From Betaproteobacteria bacterium (lineage in GTDB: Bacteria > Pseudomonadota > Gammaproteobacteria > Burkholderiales > UBA6910), in assembly GCA_016183615.1 (NCBI GenBank), contig JACPEG010000049.1:47887-111886 (forward strand): DNA of 64,000 nucleotides, written 5' to 3'. The notes under the pieces were generated by a model. That model was not told where the DNA came from and did no database searches. It saw only the letters and a program-made list of their open reading frames with translations. Made by a program: the position numbers and the translations under genes. Shown piece after piece: positions 1 to 9,466 of the stretch. Numbering within the stretch: position 1 is the first letter of the stretch; every line of letters starts with the position of its first letter.

Positions 1-1
1 T

Positions 2-1039
2 AAGCTGTTCGGGGGGATCGTTGTTCCGCTGTTGCTGGCCGCAGCGCTTTCGGCCACGGCGGGCGCCGCCACGGCCCAGGAGGTGACGCTGAAGGTGCAC
101 CATTTCCTGCCCCCGCCCTCCACCGCCCACGCGAAATTCATTACTCCCTGGTGCGACAAGATCAACAGGGAGTCGGGCGGCAAGCTCAAGTGCCAGATCT
201 ATCCGGCCATGCAGCTCGGCGGCACGCCGCCGCAGCTCTACGATCAGGCCCGGGACGGCGTGGCGGACATCGTGTGGACCCTGCCCGGCTACACCGCGGG
301 CCGCTTCCCCAAGACCGAGGTGTTCGAGCTGCCGTTCCTGATGACCACGGCCGAGGCCACCAGCAAGGCGGTCTGGGAATACGTACAGGGCAATTCGGCC
401 GGCGAGTTCAAGGACGTGAAGCCGCTGGCGTTCCACGTGCACGGCCCCGGCCACTTCTTCATGGTCAGGCAGCCGGTGAAGGGCATGGGCGACCTGAAGG
501 GCCTCAAGGTGCGGGCGCCCACCCGCCTCACCAACAAGATGATCGCCGCCCTGGGAGCGACGCCGGTCGGCATGCCGGTGCCGCAGGTGCCGGAGGCCCT
601 GTCCAAGGGCGTGATCGACGGCGCCGTCGTGCCCTACGAAGTGGTGCCCGCCATCAAGGCCCACGAGCTCACCAGGTTCACGAGCGAAGGCGACCCCAGG
701 TACCCGGGCCTCTACACCACGGTGTTCATTTTTGCCATGAACAAGGCCAAGTACGACAGCCTGCCGGCGGACCTGAAGAAGGTGATCGACGCCAACAGCG
801 GCATCGAGCTGTCGGCGTGGATCGGCAAGGTGTGGGACGAGGCCGACGGCCCGGCGCGGAAACTGGTGCAGGATCGCAACCCCATCAACCTGATCCCCGC
901 CTCGGAGCTGGAGAAGTGGAGGAAGGCCACGGCCAACCTGGACGACGAGTGGATCAAGGAAGTGTCGGCCAAGGGCGCGGACGGCAGGAAGTTGCTGGAG
1001 ACCGCGAAGGCGCTGATCGCCAAGCACGGCAAGAAGTAA
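2..1039 (+). CDS. dctP: TRAP transporter solute-binding protein, DctP family (5' truncated)
   Basis: Periplasmic binding protein of a tripartite ATP-independent (TRAP) transporter; it would capture a carboxylate or aromatic acid and hand it to the DctQM membrane proteins. The reading frame is already open at the left edge and reads through a hydrophobic signal segment ending AATAQ, so the true start lies outside the window. The mature part has the DctP pattern: VTLKVHHFLPPPS near the N-terminus, QLYDQARDGVADIVW, and a central MVRQPVKGMGDLKGLKVRAP segment leading to the conserved Arg region that contacts the substrate carboxylate. A strong hairpin terminator follows directly, and dctQ and dctM come next. 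The ligand cannot be read from sequence; the nearby phenylacetate genes make an aromatic acid possible. Confidence 0.9.
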   Translation, partial: KLFGGIVVPLLLAAALSATAGAATAQEVTLKVHHFLPPPSTAHAKFITPWCDKINRESGGKLKCQIYPAMQLGGTPPQLYDQARDGVADIVWTLPGYTAGRFPKTEVFELPFLMTTAEATSKAVWEYVQGNSAGEFKDVKPLAFHVHGPGHFFMVRQPVKGMGDLKGLKVRAPTRLTNKMIAALGATPVGMPVPQVPEALSKGVIDGAVVPYEVVPAIKAHELTRFTSEGDPRYPGLYTTVFIFAMNKAKYDSLPADLKKVIDANSGIELSAWIGKVWDEADGPARKLVQDRNPINLIPASELEKWRKATANLDDEWIKEVSAKGADGRKLLETAKALIAKHGKK

Positions 1040-1052
1040 TGCTCGATGCACC

Positions 1053-1082
1053 GCCGGCGGCGTCTGCCGCCGGCCTTTTTTT
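1053..1082 (+). terminator. Rho-independent terminator after dctP
   Basis: A 9-bp perfect GC stem (GCCGGCGGC, loop GTCT, GCCGCCGGC) is followed by one C and seven T. It sits 13 bases past the dctP stop and before dctQ. It probably attenuates transcription so that the binding protein is made in excess over the membrane subunits, a common TRAP arrangement. It also rules out an earlier ATG at 1046 as the dctQ start. Confidence 0.85.
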
Positions 1083-1102
1083 GCCGCAAACCCGGGGGAC
1101 TC

Positions 1103-1624
1103 GTGGCTGAGGGAGGAGGAGGGATCTACGTCCGGCCCGCCGACCGCATCGGACGGGGACTGGAAGCGGTCTGCCGCTGGCTGGCGCTCGCCGGCGGCAT
1201 TGTGCTCGCCGCCCTCACGGTGATGGCGGTGGTGAGCATCCTCGGCCGCTGGCTCACCGGCAAGCCCATCAGCGGCGATTTCGAGCTGGTGCAGCTGGGC
1301 TGCGCCGTTGCGGTGAGCTGTTTTCTTCCCCACTGCCAGATGCGGCGCGGCCATGTGATTGTGGACTTTTTCACCCATGGCGCCGGGCCCCGCGCCAAGG
1401 CGCTGATGGACGGCATCGGCGCGCTGCTGCTGGCGCTCTGCGCCGCGTTGATCAGTTGGCGCCTGGCGCTCGGCGGCATGGACTACCGCGCCACCGGCGA
1501 GGGCACCATGATCCTCGGTGTGCCCATCTGGTGGACCTTCGTGCCCATGGTGCCCGCCTTCGCGCTGCTGGCGCTGGCCGGGCTGTACACCTCGATCCGG
1601 GATTTCCGGGGGCTGGCCCGATGA
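1103..1624 (+). CDS. dctQ: TRAP transporter small membrane subunit, DctQ family
   Basis: Small four-helix membrane subunit that joins the binding protein to the DctM permease. I chose the GTG at 1103, preceded by GGGGGA, because the upstream ATG at 1046 falls in the terminator hairpin. The protein (about 173 residues) has a first helix at LALAGGIVLAALTVMAVVSI, then the family-typical GKPISGDFELVQLG loop and a CQMRRGHVIVDFF segment, and two more hydrophobic stretches. Its TGA overlaps the dctM ATG (ATGA), showing translational coupling. Confidence 0.88.
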   Translation: MAEGGGGIYVRPADRIGRGLEAVCRWLALAGGIVLAALTVMAVVSILGRWLTGKPISGDFELVQLGCAVAVSCFLPHCQMRRGHVIVDFFTHGAGPRAKALMDGIGALLLALCAALISWRLALGGMDYRATGEGTMILGVPIWWTFVPMVPAFALLALAGLYTSIRDFRGLAR

Positions 1625-2943
1625 CCGGCGTGGCGCTGGGCGCGGCCATGCTGGCCGTGCTGCTGGTGCTGCTTGCTATCCGGATTCCCATCGCCATCGC
1701 CATGCTGGTCACGGGGATGGCGGGCTACGTGATCCTGGCGGGATGGGCGCCGCTGCTCAATTATTTCAAGACGGCGGCCTACGCCCGCTATTCCATTTAC
1801 GATCTTTCGGTGGTGCCGCTGTTCCTGCTGATGGGCCAGTTCGCTTCCCGCGGCGGCCTCAGCCGCGCCCTGTTCGGCGCCGCCAACGCTCTCATCGGCC
1901 ATCGCCGCGGCGGCATCGCCATGGCGGCCATCGGCGCCTGCGCCGGATTCGGCGCCATCTGCGGCTCCTCGCTCGCCACCGCCGCCACCATGGGCCAGGT
2001 GGCGCTGCCGGAACTGCGCCGCTTTAACTATTCGCCGGCCCTTGCCACCGGGGCGCTGGCGGCGGGCGGCACGCTGGGCATCCTGATTCCGCCTTCCATC
2101 GTGCTCGCCATCTATGCCATTCTCACCCAGCAGAACATCGCTTCGATGTTCATCGCGGCCTTCGTTCCCGGCATTCTCGCCGCCCTCGGTTACATGCTGG
2201 CCATCGCGCTGTATGTGCGGGTGTTCCCCGAAGCCGGGCCGGCGGGTCCCGACACCAGCGCGCGGGAAAAGCTGCAGGCCCTGATCGAGGTGTGGCCGGC
2301 GCTGGCGATTTTTCTGATTGTGATCGGCGGCATCTACGGCGGCATTTTCACTCCCACAGAGGCCGCGGCGGCGGGAACCCTGGCGACTGCGGCGCTGGCC
2401 CTGTTCAAGCGAAGTCTCGACTGGGGCGGATTCAGCCAGTGCGTCCTGGGGACGGCGGAGGCGACCGGGATGATTTTCCTCATCCTGCTGGGGGCGGATG
2501 TGCTGAACGTATTCCTCGCCCTCACCCAGATGCCGGCGGAGCTGGCGGGCTGGGTGGGGAAGAGCGGGTTCTCGCCCCTGACGGTGCTGTGGGTGATGGT
2601 CGCGATCTACCTGGTGCTCGGCTGCATCATGGACAGCCTGTCCATGATCCTGCTGACCATCCCGATTTTCTTTCCCATTGTGATGGGACTCGATTTTTTC
2701 GGGCTTGGCGCCACGGAAAAGGCCATCTGGTTCGGCATTATCGCCCTCATGGTGGTGGAGATCGGGCTCATCACGCCGCCGGTGGGCATGAACGTGTACA
2801 TCATCAACAGCCTGGCGAAGGACGTGCCCATGGCCGTGACCTTCCGCGGCGTGACTCCGTTTCTCATGGCCGACGCCGTGCGGATCACGCTTCTCCTCTA
2901 CCTTCCCATCCTCTCGCTCTACCTGGTGCGGCTGCTGGCGTAG
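1621..2943 (+). CDS. dctM: TRAP transporter large permease, DctM family
   Basis: Large permease of the TRAP system that performs Na+-driven import. The protein is 440 residues, normal for DctM, with about 12 hydrophobic segments and the signatures GGLSRALFGAANALIGHRRGG, GAICGSSLATAATMG and LATGALAAGGTLGILIPPS. The ATG at 1621 overlaps the dctQ stop. An in-frame extension upstream to 1456 only reads through dctQ in another frame and was rejected. The stop codon TAG at 2941 is the TAG inside the GTAGGAG core of the palindromic repeat that follows. Confidence 0.92.
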   Translation: MTGVALGAAMLAVLLVLLAIRIPIAIAMLVTGMAGYVILAGWAPLLNYFKTAAYARYSIYDLSVVPLFLLMGQFASRGGLSRALFGAANALIGHRRGGIAMAAIGACAGFGAICGSSLATAATMGQVALPELRRFNYSPALATGALAAGGTLGILIPPSIVLAIYAILTQQNIASMFIAAFVPGILAALGYMLAIALYVRVFPEAGPAGPDTSAREKLQALIEVWPALAIFLIVIGGIYGGIFTPTEAAAAGTLATAALALFKRSLDWGGFSQCVLGTAEATGMIFLILLGADVLNVFLALTQMPAELAGWVGKSGFSPLTVLWVMVAIYLVLGCIMDSLSMILLTIPIFFPIVMGLDFFGLGATEKAIWFGIIALMVVEIGLITPPVGMNVYIINSLAKDVPMAVTFRGVTPFLMADAVRITLLLYLPILSLYLVRLLA

Positions 2944-3066
2944 GAGGGGATTCATCCCCGACCCAGGTCGCGAATGAATTCGCTCCTACGAGGTGTTTGT
3001 AGGAGGGGATTCATCCCCGACATTTCCGGCGTTCCCGAAAGATGCCGCGAATGAATTCACTCCTGC
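2940..3066. repeat. Palindromic intergenic repeat, family A (two units)
   Basis: Two consecutive units of the form GTAGGAGGGGATTCATCCCC followed by a spacer and (G)CGCGAATGAATTCGCTCCTAC. Each unit has internal inverted symmetry around GATTCATC or GAATTC. Related copies lie near 6332, 16330, 35308 and 55789. The first base triplet supplies the dctM stop codon. Confidence 0.85.
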
Positions 3067-3087
3067 CGCATGGTTGCTTGATCACAA

Positions 3088-3121
3088 ATTGTTTGACATC
3101 AAACAATCCTGCTGGTATGGT
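3088..3121 (+). promoter_or_regulatory. Sigma70-type promoter with overlapping operator palindrome before korA
   Basis: A TTGACA -35 (3093-3098) is separated by 17 bases from a TATGGT -10 (3116-3121). The -35 lies inside a perfect 20-base inverted repeat, ATTGTTTGA-CA-TCAAACAAT (3088-3107). A repressor bound there would block RNA polymerase. The korA start is about 90 bases downstream. I do not recognise the operator as a named family site. Confidence 0.6.
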
Positions 3122-3211
3122 TATTCTCAGCACGCGGAGTCCGACAGGGCAACAACCATAAAGAATTTTCCCGCCGGCCGGACCCGAGACGCGTGGGGAG
3201 AGCAATCCATC

Positions 3212-4930
3212 ATGACTGCCCAGACCGTATCCATCGCCCTCGCCGGCAGCGGCGGCGCGGGCGTGATCACCGCCGGCGCCATGCTGCTGGAGGCGGCGAG
3301 CCGCGCCGGCTGGTACGCCTACATGACCCGCTCCTCGGGTCCCCAGATCCGGGGCGGGGAGGCGGCCGCGATGATGCGGCTTTCCACCGAACCGGTTGCG
3401 TCCCACGATGACTGCTTCCACCTGCTGGTGGCCATCGACTGGAACAATGTGGGGCGTTTCGCCGCCGAGCTTCCGCTGTCCGCGGGCAGCCTGGTGGTCT
3501 CCGATCCCGAGGAAGGCGAGGCCCCATCCCAGATCGGTGCCAGCGGCGCCCGGTCCGTAGCGCTGCCCATGAAAGAGCTGGCGAAGTCCATCCCCGGAGG
3601 ACGTCCGAACATGGTGGCGCTCGGCGCCATCGCGGCGCTGATCGGGCTGCCCGAGGCGCCGCTCCTGGAAGTGCTGCAGAAGGTGCTCAAGCGCAAGGGC
3701 GAGGAGGCGATCCAGGCCAGCCTCGACGCCCTCCGCGCCGGCATGGCGGCAGCGAAGGATTATCCGGCAGTCCCGCGGCTTCCCGCGGCAGAGACCCGGC
3801 CCGGCACCCGCTGGAGCATCACCGGCAACGAAGCGGCGGGCCTGGGCGCGATCCGCGGCGGCGTGCGTTTCGTCGCCGCCTATCCCATCACGCCCGCTAC
3901 CGACATGCTGGAATGGATGGCGCCGGCCCTCGCCAAGGTGGGGGGCACCCTGGTGCAGGCAGAGGACGAGCTCGCCTCCATCAACCAGATCATCGGCGCT
4001 TCCTACGGCGGGGTGCCCTCGCTCACTGCCACTTCAGGCCCGGGGCTTTCGCTGATGACCGAGTCCATCGGCCTCGCCATTGCTTCCGAAACCCCCATCG
4101 TGGTGATGAACGTGATGCGGGGCGGTCCTTCCACCGGCATTCCCACCAAGTCCGAGCAGTCGGACCTCAATATCGCCCTCTACGGCATGCACGGGGATGC
4201 GCCGCACCTCGTCCTCGCTCCCAATTCGGTTACCGACTGCCTGTTTACTACCCAGTGGGCGGTGCATCTGGCGGAAGCGCTGCAGACGGTCGCCATCGTG
4301 CTTTCGGACCAGGCCATGGGCCAGGCCCGGGCCGTGATCCCGCGCCCGGCAGAAGTGGCTTTCCTCGCCAAGCGGGAAAAACCGCAGCTTGCCGCGGAGC
4401 AGAACTACCAGCGCTATGCGGTCACCGCTTCCGGCGTTTCCCCCATGGCGATTCCCGGGATGCACGGGCTGCAATACACCGCCGACGGGCTCGAGCACAA
4501 CGAAACCGGCACGCCGTCCTCCCATGTGGCGGACCACACCGCCCAGCTCGACAAGCGCCTGCGCAAGTTGACCGCCTACAACTATGGCGACCACTGGGCC
4601 GATGTCGAGGGGGAGGGCGAGACTGCCATCATCACCTGGGGCTCGTCCACCGGCCCGGCGCGGGAAGCGCTACGGCGTTACGAAGCCGGGGGCAAGCGCG
4701 CGAGGCTCGTTTCCATCCGGCTGCTGTCGCCGGTGCAGCCGGAGAAGTTTGCCAGGGCGCTCGAGGGCGTGATCCGGGCGCTGGTGGTGGAGCAGAGCCA
4801 CAGCGGCCAGTTCTATCGTTATCTGCGCGCCCATTACGATCTGCCCAGGGACGTGAAAGCGCTGCACCGGCCAGGGCCGCTTCCGGTGCGGCCCGGTGAC
4901 GTACTGGGGGAACTTGCCTCATGGAGCTAG
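3212..4930 (+). CDS. korA: 2-oxoacid:ferredoxin oxidoreductase, fused gamma-alpha subunit (KorA type)
   Basis: Subunit of a thiamine-diphosphate enzyme that oxidises a 2-oxoacid and CoA to acyl-CoA while reducing ferredoxin. Residues 1 to about 190 are the gamma domain (GSGGAGVITAGAMLLEAASR, SSGPQIRGGEAAAMMRLS). From about residue 195 the alpha domain starts with ITGNEAAGLGAIRGGVRF and YPITPATDMLEWMA; EDELASINQIIGASYGG and SGPGLSLMTES follow. I chose ATG 3212 because residues before it read through the repeat and the promoter. The beta subunit overlaps the 3' end. The substrate may be 2-oxoglutarate, as for KorAB of Thauera that feeds benzoyl-CoA reductase, or an aryl-pyruvate giving arylacetyl-CoA; the nearby paaK keeps the latter open. 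Confidence 0.87.
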   Translation: MTAQTVSIALAGSGGAGVITAGAMLLEAASRAGWYAYMTRSSGPQIRGGEAAAMMRLSTEPVASHDDCFHLLVAIDWNNVGRFAAELPLSAGSLVVSDPEEGEAPSQIGASGARSVALPMKELAKSIPGGRPNMVALGAIAALIGLPEAPLLEVLQKVLKRKGEEAIQASLDALRAGMAAAKDYPAVPRLPAAETRPGTRWSITGNEAAGLGAIRGGVRFVAAYPITPATDMLEWMAPALAKVGGTLVQAEDELASINQIIGASYGGVPSLTATSGPGLSLMTESIGLAIASETPIVVMNVMRGGPSTGIPTKSEQSDLNIALYGMHGDAPHLVLAPNSVTDCLFTTQWAVHLAEALQTVAIVLSDQAMGQARAVIPRPAEVAFLAKREKPQLAAEQNYQRYAVTASGVSPMAIPGMHGLQYTADGLEHNETGTPSSHVADHTAQLDKRLRKLTAYNYGDHWADVEGEGETAIITWGSSTGPAREALRRYEAGGKRARLVSIRLLSPVQPEKFARALEGVIRALVVEQSHSGQFYRYLRAHYDLPRDVKALHRPGPLPVRPGDVLGELASWS

Positions 4931-5775
4931 GCATGGATACCCAGACCCAGGCTGCCCGATATTCGGCGAAGGACTACAAGTCGGCCATCAAGCCCATCTG
5001 GTGCCCGGGCTGCGGCGATTTCTCGGTGCTGTCGGCGCTGACCAAGGCGCTCGCCGAGTTGCAGCTGCCGCCGGGGCGGGTGGCGGTGGTGTCGGGCATC
5101 GGCTGCTCCTCCCGCATCCCCGCCTACACCAGCATGTACGGCTTCCACGGGGTACACGGGCGTGCGCTGCCCACGGCGATCGGCCTCAAGGTCGCGCGGC
5201 CGGATCTGACGGTGCTCGTGACCGGCGGCGACGGCGACGGGCTGTCCATCGGCGGCAATCATTTCCTGCACGCCTGCCGGCGCAACGTGGACGTGACCTA
5301 CATCATCATGGACAACCAGGTCTACGGCATGACCAAGGGCCAGGCCTCGCCCACCACCGCGCCGGACTGGGAAGGCAGCAAGCTCACGCCCGAGGGCACC
5401 GGCGTCAACCCGTTCCAGCCGCTGGCGATCGGCCTCGCGGCGGGCGCAAACTTTGTCGCCCGCTGCTTTACCGGCGATCCCAACAACGTGGCCGAGATCA
5501 TCGTGGAGGCGATTCGCCATCCGGGCTTCTCGCTGGTGCAGGTGCTCTCGCCCTGCATTACTTTTCGTCCCGAGCAGAAGGACTGGAAGAGGCTGGTGCG
5601 CACGGCGCCGGTCGAATTCACCACCGACGCGGCCCGCGCCGCGCGCCGGCTCATGACCGATGACGGCTTCAACGTGGGCAAGGTTCTGTACAAGGGGAGC
5701 CGGGAGCCGTTCCGGCCCGATCTCGGGGGCAGCGGCGCCACGGTTGCCGATCTGGAGCGGCAGTTTCTGCGATGA
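4921..5775 (+). CDS. korB: 2-oxoacid:ferredoxin oxidoreductase, beta subunit (KorB type)
   Basis: TPP- and [4Fe-4S]-binding partner of KorA. The TPP/Mg signature GGDGDGLSIGGNHF is followed by MDNQVYGMTKGQASPTT. Cys residues for the cluster are in WCPGCGDF, GIGCSSR and LSPCITF, matching the four expected ligands of KorB/PorB proteins. The length (284 residues) is normal. The start at 4921 overlaps korA by 10 bases; an equally good ATG at 4933 has GGAG seven bases upstream and would remove only four residues. Its TGA overlaps the next ATG. Confidence 0.9.
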   Translation: MELGMDTQTQAARYSAKDYKSAIKPIWCPGCGDFSVLSALTKALAELQLPPGRVAVVSGIGCSSRIPAYTSMYGFHGVHGRALPTAIGLKVARPDLTVLVTGGDGDGLSIGGNHFLHACRRNVDVTYIIMDNQVYGMTKGQASPTTAPDWEGSKLTPEGTGVNPFQPLAIGLAAGANFVARCFTGDPNNVAEIIVEAIRHPGFSLVQVLSPCITFRPEQKDWKRLVRTAPVEFTTDAARAARRLMTDDGFNVGKVLYKGSREPFRPDLGGSGATVADLERQFLR

Positions 5776-6317
5776 TGACTCCCGTCAAGGCGCCCGGCAG
5801 GACCCGGGCGGCGATCGATACGCCGGAAAACATGCTGGCCCACGCGCTTGCCATGGAGTCGGAGGCGGCGGAGCGCTACGCGGAGCTGGCGGACCAGATG
5901 GCGGTCCACAATAACCAGGAAGTGGCTGCGCTGTTCCGGAAGCTCGGGGACATCGAGCGCCTGCATGCGGAAAACATCCGCCGCCAGGCGGCGGGCTACG
6001 AGCTGCCGCGGATATCGCTCGGCGGCTATCGCTGGGGTTCCCGGGAAAGTCCCGAGGCGCTGGACCCGGGCGAGGTTCATTACCTCATCACGCCTCGCGA
6101 AGCGGTCAAGCTGGCGCTGCGCCACGAGCGGCAGGCGGCGGAGTTCTACGGCAGAATCGCCCGCGGTTCCGCCAGCCAGGAAGTGCGCAAGCTCGCAAAG
6201 GGATACGAGGAGGAGGAAAAGGAGCACGTGCGCCTGCTCACGGAATGGCTGAAGCGCTACCCGGAAACCGGGTGCGACCGGGACGACGATCCCGATCCGC
6301 CGATGGAGCAGGAATGA
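5772..6317 (+). CDS. Ferritin-like / rubrerythrin-domain protein
   Basis: A 181-residue protein predicted to be an all-helical di-iron protein. Two ExxH-type helices are visible, DIERLHAEN near residue 58 and EEEEKEHVRLL near residue 150. Partner Glu residues lie in ESEAAERYAEL and RHERQAAEFYGRI, giving the usual four-helix di-iron set. No rubredoxin-like CxxC domain is present, so this is the erythrin core only. The start overlaps the korB stop (ATGA), so it is coupled to the oxygen-sensitive oxidoreductase. A role in peroxide or oxygen protection of KorAB and ferredoxin is inference. Confidence 0.75.
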   Translation: MMTPVKAPGRTRAAIDTPENMLAHALAMESEAAERYAELADQMAVHNNQEVAALFRKLGDIERLHAENIRRQAAGYELPRISLGGYRWGSRESPEALDPGEVHYLITPREAVKLALRHERQAAEFYGRIARGSASQEVRKLAKGYEEEEKEHVRLLTEWLKRYPETGCDRDDDPDPPMEQE

Positions 6318-6331
6318 GCCGCGCTACGGAG

Positions 6332-6397
6332 GTAGGAGCGGCTTCAGCCGCGAAGGGCATCGGCTGGGCCAAGGTCGCGAATGAATTCGCTCCTACG
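6332..6397. repeat. Palindromic intergenic repeat, family A
   Basis: One unit: GTAGGAGCGGCTTCAGCCGC, a spacer, then GGTCGCGAATGAATTCGCTCCTAC. The outer ends are inverted copies (GTAGGAGC and GCTCCTAC). It lies between the rubrerythrin-like gene and the ferredoxin gene. Confidence 0.8.
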
Positions 6398-6424
6398 GCG
6401 ATACCAGGATCTTTTGGGTTTTGA

Positions 6425-6697
<273 letters not shown>

Positions 6698-6825
6698 GGT
6701 TCCTGCCGCCGCAAACGGTTGCATTATCTTGCATCATTGCCTACCATCCTGAGACCACGTGCAGGTTGTGGGCGGTACGTCGTTTCCCGTAATTCATAAA
6801 CAGCTAATACAGAGGGGGATGGAAA

Positions 6826-7974
6826 ATGCTTAAACGAGTGCTGAAACAACTCCTTGGTGTTACCGGTGCGGTGCTGTTCGCCGTCGCCGCCCAGGCCGCC
6901 GAACCCATCAAGGTCGGCGCCGTGCTGTCGGTGACCGGCCCCGGAGCCTTTCTGGGGGATCCCGAGATCAAGACCATGCAGATGTACGTGGAGAAGATCA
7001 ACGCCGAGGGCGGCGTGATCGGCCGCAAGCTGGAGCTCATCTCCTACGACGATGGCACCGACGCCAACAAGGCCAACGCCTTCGCCAAGCGGCTGATCGA
7101 GGACGACAAGGTGGATATCATCGTGGGCGGCACCACCACCGGCTCGACCATGGCCATGGTGCCCCTGGTGGAAAAGGCGGGCATCCCCTTTATTTCCCTG
7201 GCGGGCGCGGTGGTGATCATCGAGCCGGTGAAGAAGTGGGTGTTCAAGACCCCCCACACCGACCGCATGGCTGCCGAGAAGGCGTTCGAGGACATGAAGA
7301 AGCGCGGCTTCTCCAAGGTGGCGCTGCTGTGGGAGACCAGCGGCTTCGGTCAGTCCGGGGCCAAGGAAACCCGTGCGGTCGCGCCCAAGTACGGCATGAC
7401 CCTGGTGGGCGATGAGAGCTACGGGCCGAAGGACACGGATGTGACGCCCCAGCTCACCAAGATCAAGGCCTCCGGCGCCCAGGCGCTGCTGGTGTTCGGC
7501 TTCGGCCAGGGCCCGTCCATCGTGACCAAGAACTACGGCCAGCTGGGGATGGGCAGCATGCCCATGTACCAGTCCCACGGGGTGGCCTCGCAGCAGTACA
7601 TCGATCTGTCCGGCAAGGCGGCCGAGGGCGTGCGCTTGCCCGCGGCCGGTCTGGTGGTGGCCGAGCAGCTGGCGGCCAACGATCCCCAGAAGAAGGTCGT
7701 GATGGACTATTCCAAGGCGTTCAAGGACAAGTGGAAGCAGGAAGTGTCCACCTTCGGCGGCCACGCCTATGACGGCCTGATGCTGGCCGTGGGCGCCATC
7801 AAGAAGGCCGGCAGCACCGACAGGGAAAAGGTGCGCGAGGCCATCGAGCAGACCAAGGGCTACATCGGCACCGGCGGCATGGTGAATATGTCCGCCAGCG
7901 ACCATATGGGCCTGGGACTCGACGCCTTCCGCATGGTGGAAATCAAGAACGGCGATTTCTCGCTGCTCAAGTAA
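6826..7974 (+). CDS. ABC transporter solute-binding protein, branched-chain amino acid / aromatic type
   Basis: A 382-residue periplasmic binding protein of the LivJ/LivK-like family. A signal peptide (residues 1-25, ending VAAQAA) is followed by IKVGAVLSVTGPGAFLGDPE and the conserved YVEKINAEGGVIGRKLELI. The middle has DIIVGGTTTGSTMAMVPL. No permease or ATPase gene lies next to it, so those parts are elsewhere or shared. Members of this family often bind aromatic acids in paa or benzoate clusters; its place just before paaK makes phenylacetate or a related acid a reasonable guess. A clear terminator follows. Confidence 0.85.
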   Translation: MLKRVLKQLLGVTGAVLFAVAAQAAEPIKVGAVLSVTGPGAFLGDPEIKTMQMYVEKINAEGGVIGRKLELISYDDGTDANKANAFAKRLIEDDKVDIIVGGTTTGSTMAMVPLVEKAGIPFISLAGAVVIIEPVKKWVFKTPHTDRMAAEKAFEDMKKRGFSKVALLWETSGFGQSGAKETRAVAPKYGMTLVGDESYGPKDTDVTPQLTKIKASGAQALLVFGFGQGPSIVTKNYGQLGMGSMPMYQSHGVASQQYIDLSGKAAEGVRLPAAGLVVAEQLAANDPQKKVVMDYSKAFKDKWKQEVSTFGGHAYDGLMLAVGAIKKAGSTDREKVREAIEQTKGYIGTGGMVNMSASDHMGLGLDAFRMVEIKNGDFSLLK

Positions 7975-8065
7975 TCGCAACCGCCTTGCTCCGGGCTCCC
8001 CTGGCGGGGAGCCGGAGAAGGCGTTGGCGGAGCCGAGGAAAACACGACAAGAGGCTCCGTAAAAT

Positions 8066-8090
8066 GGCGGGGGCAACCCGCCTTTTTTTT
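8066..8090 (+). terminator. Rho-independent terminator after the solute-binding protein gene
   Basis: Stem GGCGGG / CCCGCC with a five-base loop, followed directly by eight T. A larger hairpin with a one-base bulge (7989-8017) lies upstream without a T run. Together they separate the binding-protein gene from paaK. Confidence 0.8.
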
Positions 8091-8134
8091 GCCCCCTTGC
8101 CGAAGGGGATAGGGGTTAAAGGGGAAGATAGTCA

Positions 8135-9448
8135 ATGAACGCAGCCATGCCGCGCGGCCTGGATCCCATCGAAACCGCGAGCCGGGAAGAGCTTCGGGCG
8201 CTGCAGTTGCGGCGCCTGAAATGGAGCTTGGCCCACGCCTACGATGGTGTTCCCCATTACAAGAGGAAGTTCGATGCGGCGGGTGTCCATCCCGACGACC
8301 TGAAAGGCCTCGCCGACCTTGCGAAGTTTCCCTTCACCACCAAGCAGGACCTGCGTGAAAACTACCCCTTCGGCATGTTCGCCGTGCCCATGGAGGAGGT
8401 GGTCCGGGTCCATGCCAGCAGCGGCACCACCGGCCGGCCCACGGTGGTGGGCTACACGAAGAACGACATCAGCATGTGGTCGGATGTGATGGCCCGCTGC
8501 ATCCGGGCGGCGGGCGGCCGGGCGTCAGACATCATCCACAATACCCACGGCTACGGGCTCTTCACGGGTGGGCTTGGCGTGCACTACGGCGGCGAGCGCC
8601 TGGGCGCTACGGTAATTCCGATTTCCGGCGGCCAGACCGAGCGCCAGATCCAGCTCATCGTGGACTTCAGGCCGACGGTGCTGGTGGGCACGCCGTCCTA
8701 CGTGCTGAATCTCGCCGACGAGATGGAAAAGGCCGGCGTGAGTCCGCGCGAGACCTCCATCCGCATCTGCATCTGCGGCGCGGAGCCGTGGACCGAGGCC
8801 ATGCGCAATGAAATCCAGAACCGCTACGATGCGGACGCCATGGACCTGTACGGGCTATCCGAGGTGATCGGGCCGGGAGTGGCCATCGAATGCATTGAGA
8901 CCAAGGACGGTCCCGTCATCTGGGAAGACCACTTCTATCCGGAGATCATCAACCCGGACACCGGGGAGGTGCTGCCGGACGGGGAGCTGGGGGAACTGGT
9001 GTTCACCTCCCTCACCAAGGAGGCGCTGCCCATCGTGCGCTACCGCACGCGCGATCTCACGCGCCTGCTGCCCGGCACCGCCCGCAGCATGCGCCGCATG
9101 GCCAAGATCACCGGCCGCTCCGACGACATGCTCATCATCCGCGGCGTCAACGTGTTCCCGTCCCAGATCGAGGAACAGCTCCTCAAGCACCCCAGGCTCG
9201 CGCCCCAGTACCAGCTCCATGTCTCCCGCCAAGGGTCCATGGACAAGCTCGACGTGCTGGTGGAGGTGCGCCCCGAGTTTGCGAACCGGCTCACCCCCGG
9301 CGACAAGGATGCCATCGCCCGGGAAGTCCGGCACCACATCAAGTCCTACATCGGCATTTCCACCGGTGTGAAGGTGGTGGAGCCCGAAACCATCGAGCGC
9401 ACTCCGGTCGGCAAGGCCAGGCGCGTCATCGACAAACGTCCGAAGTAA
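8135..9448 (+). CDS. paaK: Phenylacetate-CoA ligase
   Basis: Cytosolic AMP-forming ligase that converts phenylacetate, ATP and CoA to phenylacetyl-CoA, the first step of the pathway. The length (437 residues) is normal. Motifs are the AMP-binding loop SSGTTGRPTVVGYT near residue 93, the family-typical HNTHGYGLFTGGLGVHYG, DLYGLSEVIGPGVA near residue 230, and the C-terminal ITGRSDDMLIIRGVNVFPSQIE hinge. GGGGA lies upstream of the ATG. It converges with paaJ. The other paa genes are on the opposite strand, so paaK is transcribed on its own here. Confidence 0.95.
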   Translation: MNAAMPRGLDPIETASREELRALQLRRLKWSLAHAYDGVPHYKRKFDAAGVHPDDLKGLADLAKFPFTTKQDLRENYPFGMFAVPMEEVVRVHASSGTTGRPTVVGYTKNDISMWSDVMARCIRAAGGRASDIIHNTHGYGLFTGGLGVHYGGERLGATVIPISGGQTERQIQLIVDFRPTVLVGTPSYVLNLADEMEKAGVSPRETSIRICICGAEPWTEAMRNEIQNRYDADAMDLYGLSEVIGPGVAIECIETKDGPVIWEDHFYPEIINPDTGEVLPDGELGELVFTSLTKEALPIVRYRTRDLTRLLPGTARSMRRMAKITGRSDDMLIIRGVNVFPSQIEEQLLKHPRLAPQYQLHVSRQGSMDKLDVLVEVRPEFANRLTPGDKDAIAREVRHHIKSYIGISTGVKVVEPETIERTPVGKARRVIDKRPK

Positions 9449-9466
9449 GCAAAGTAAATCGCTGAG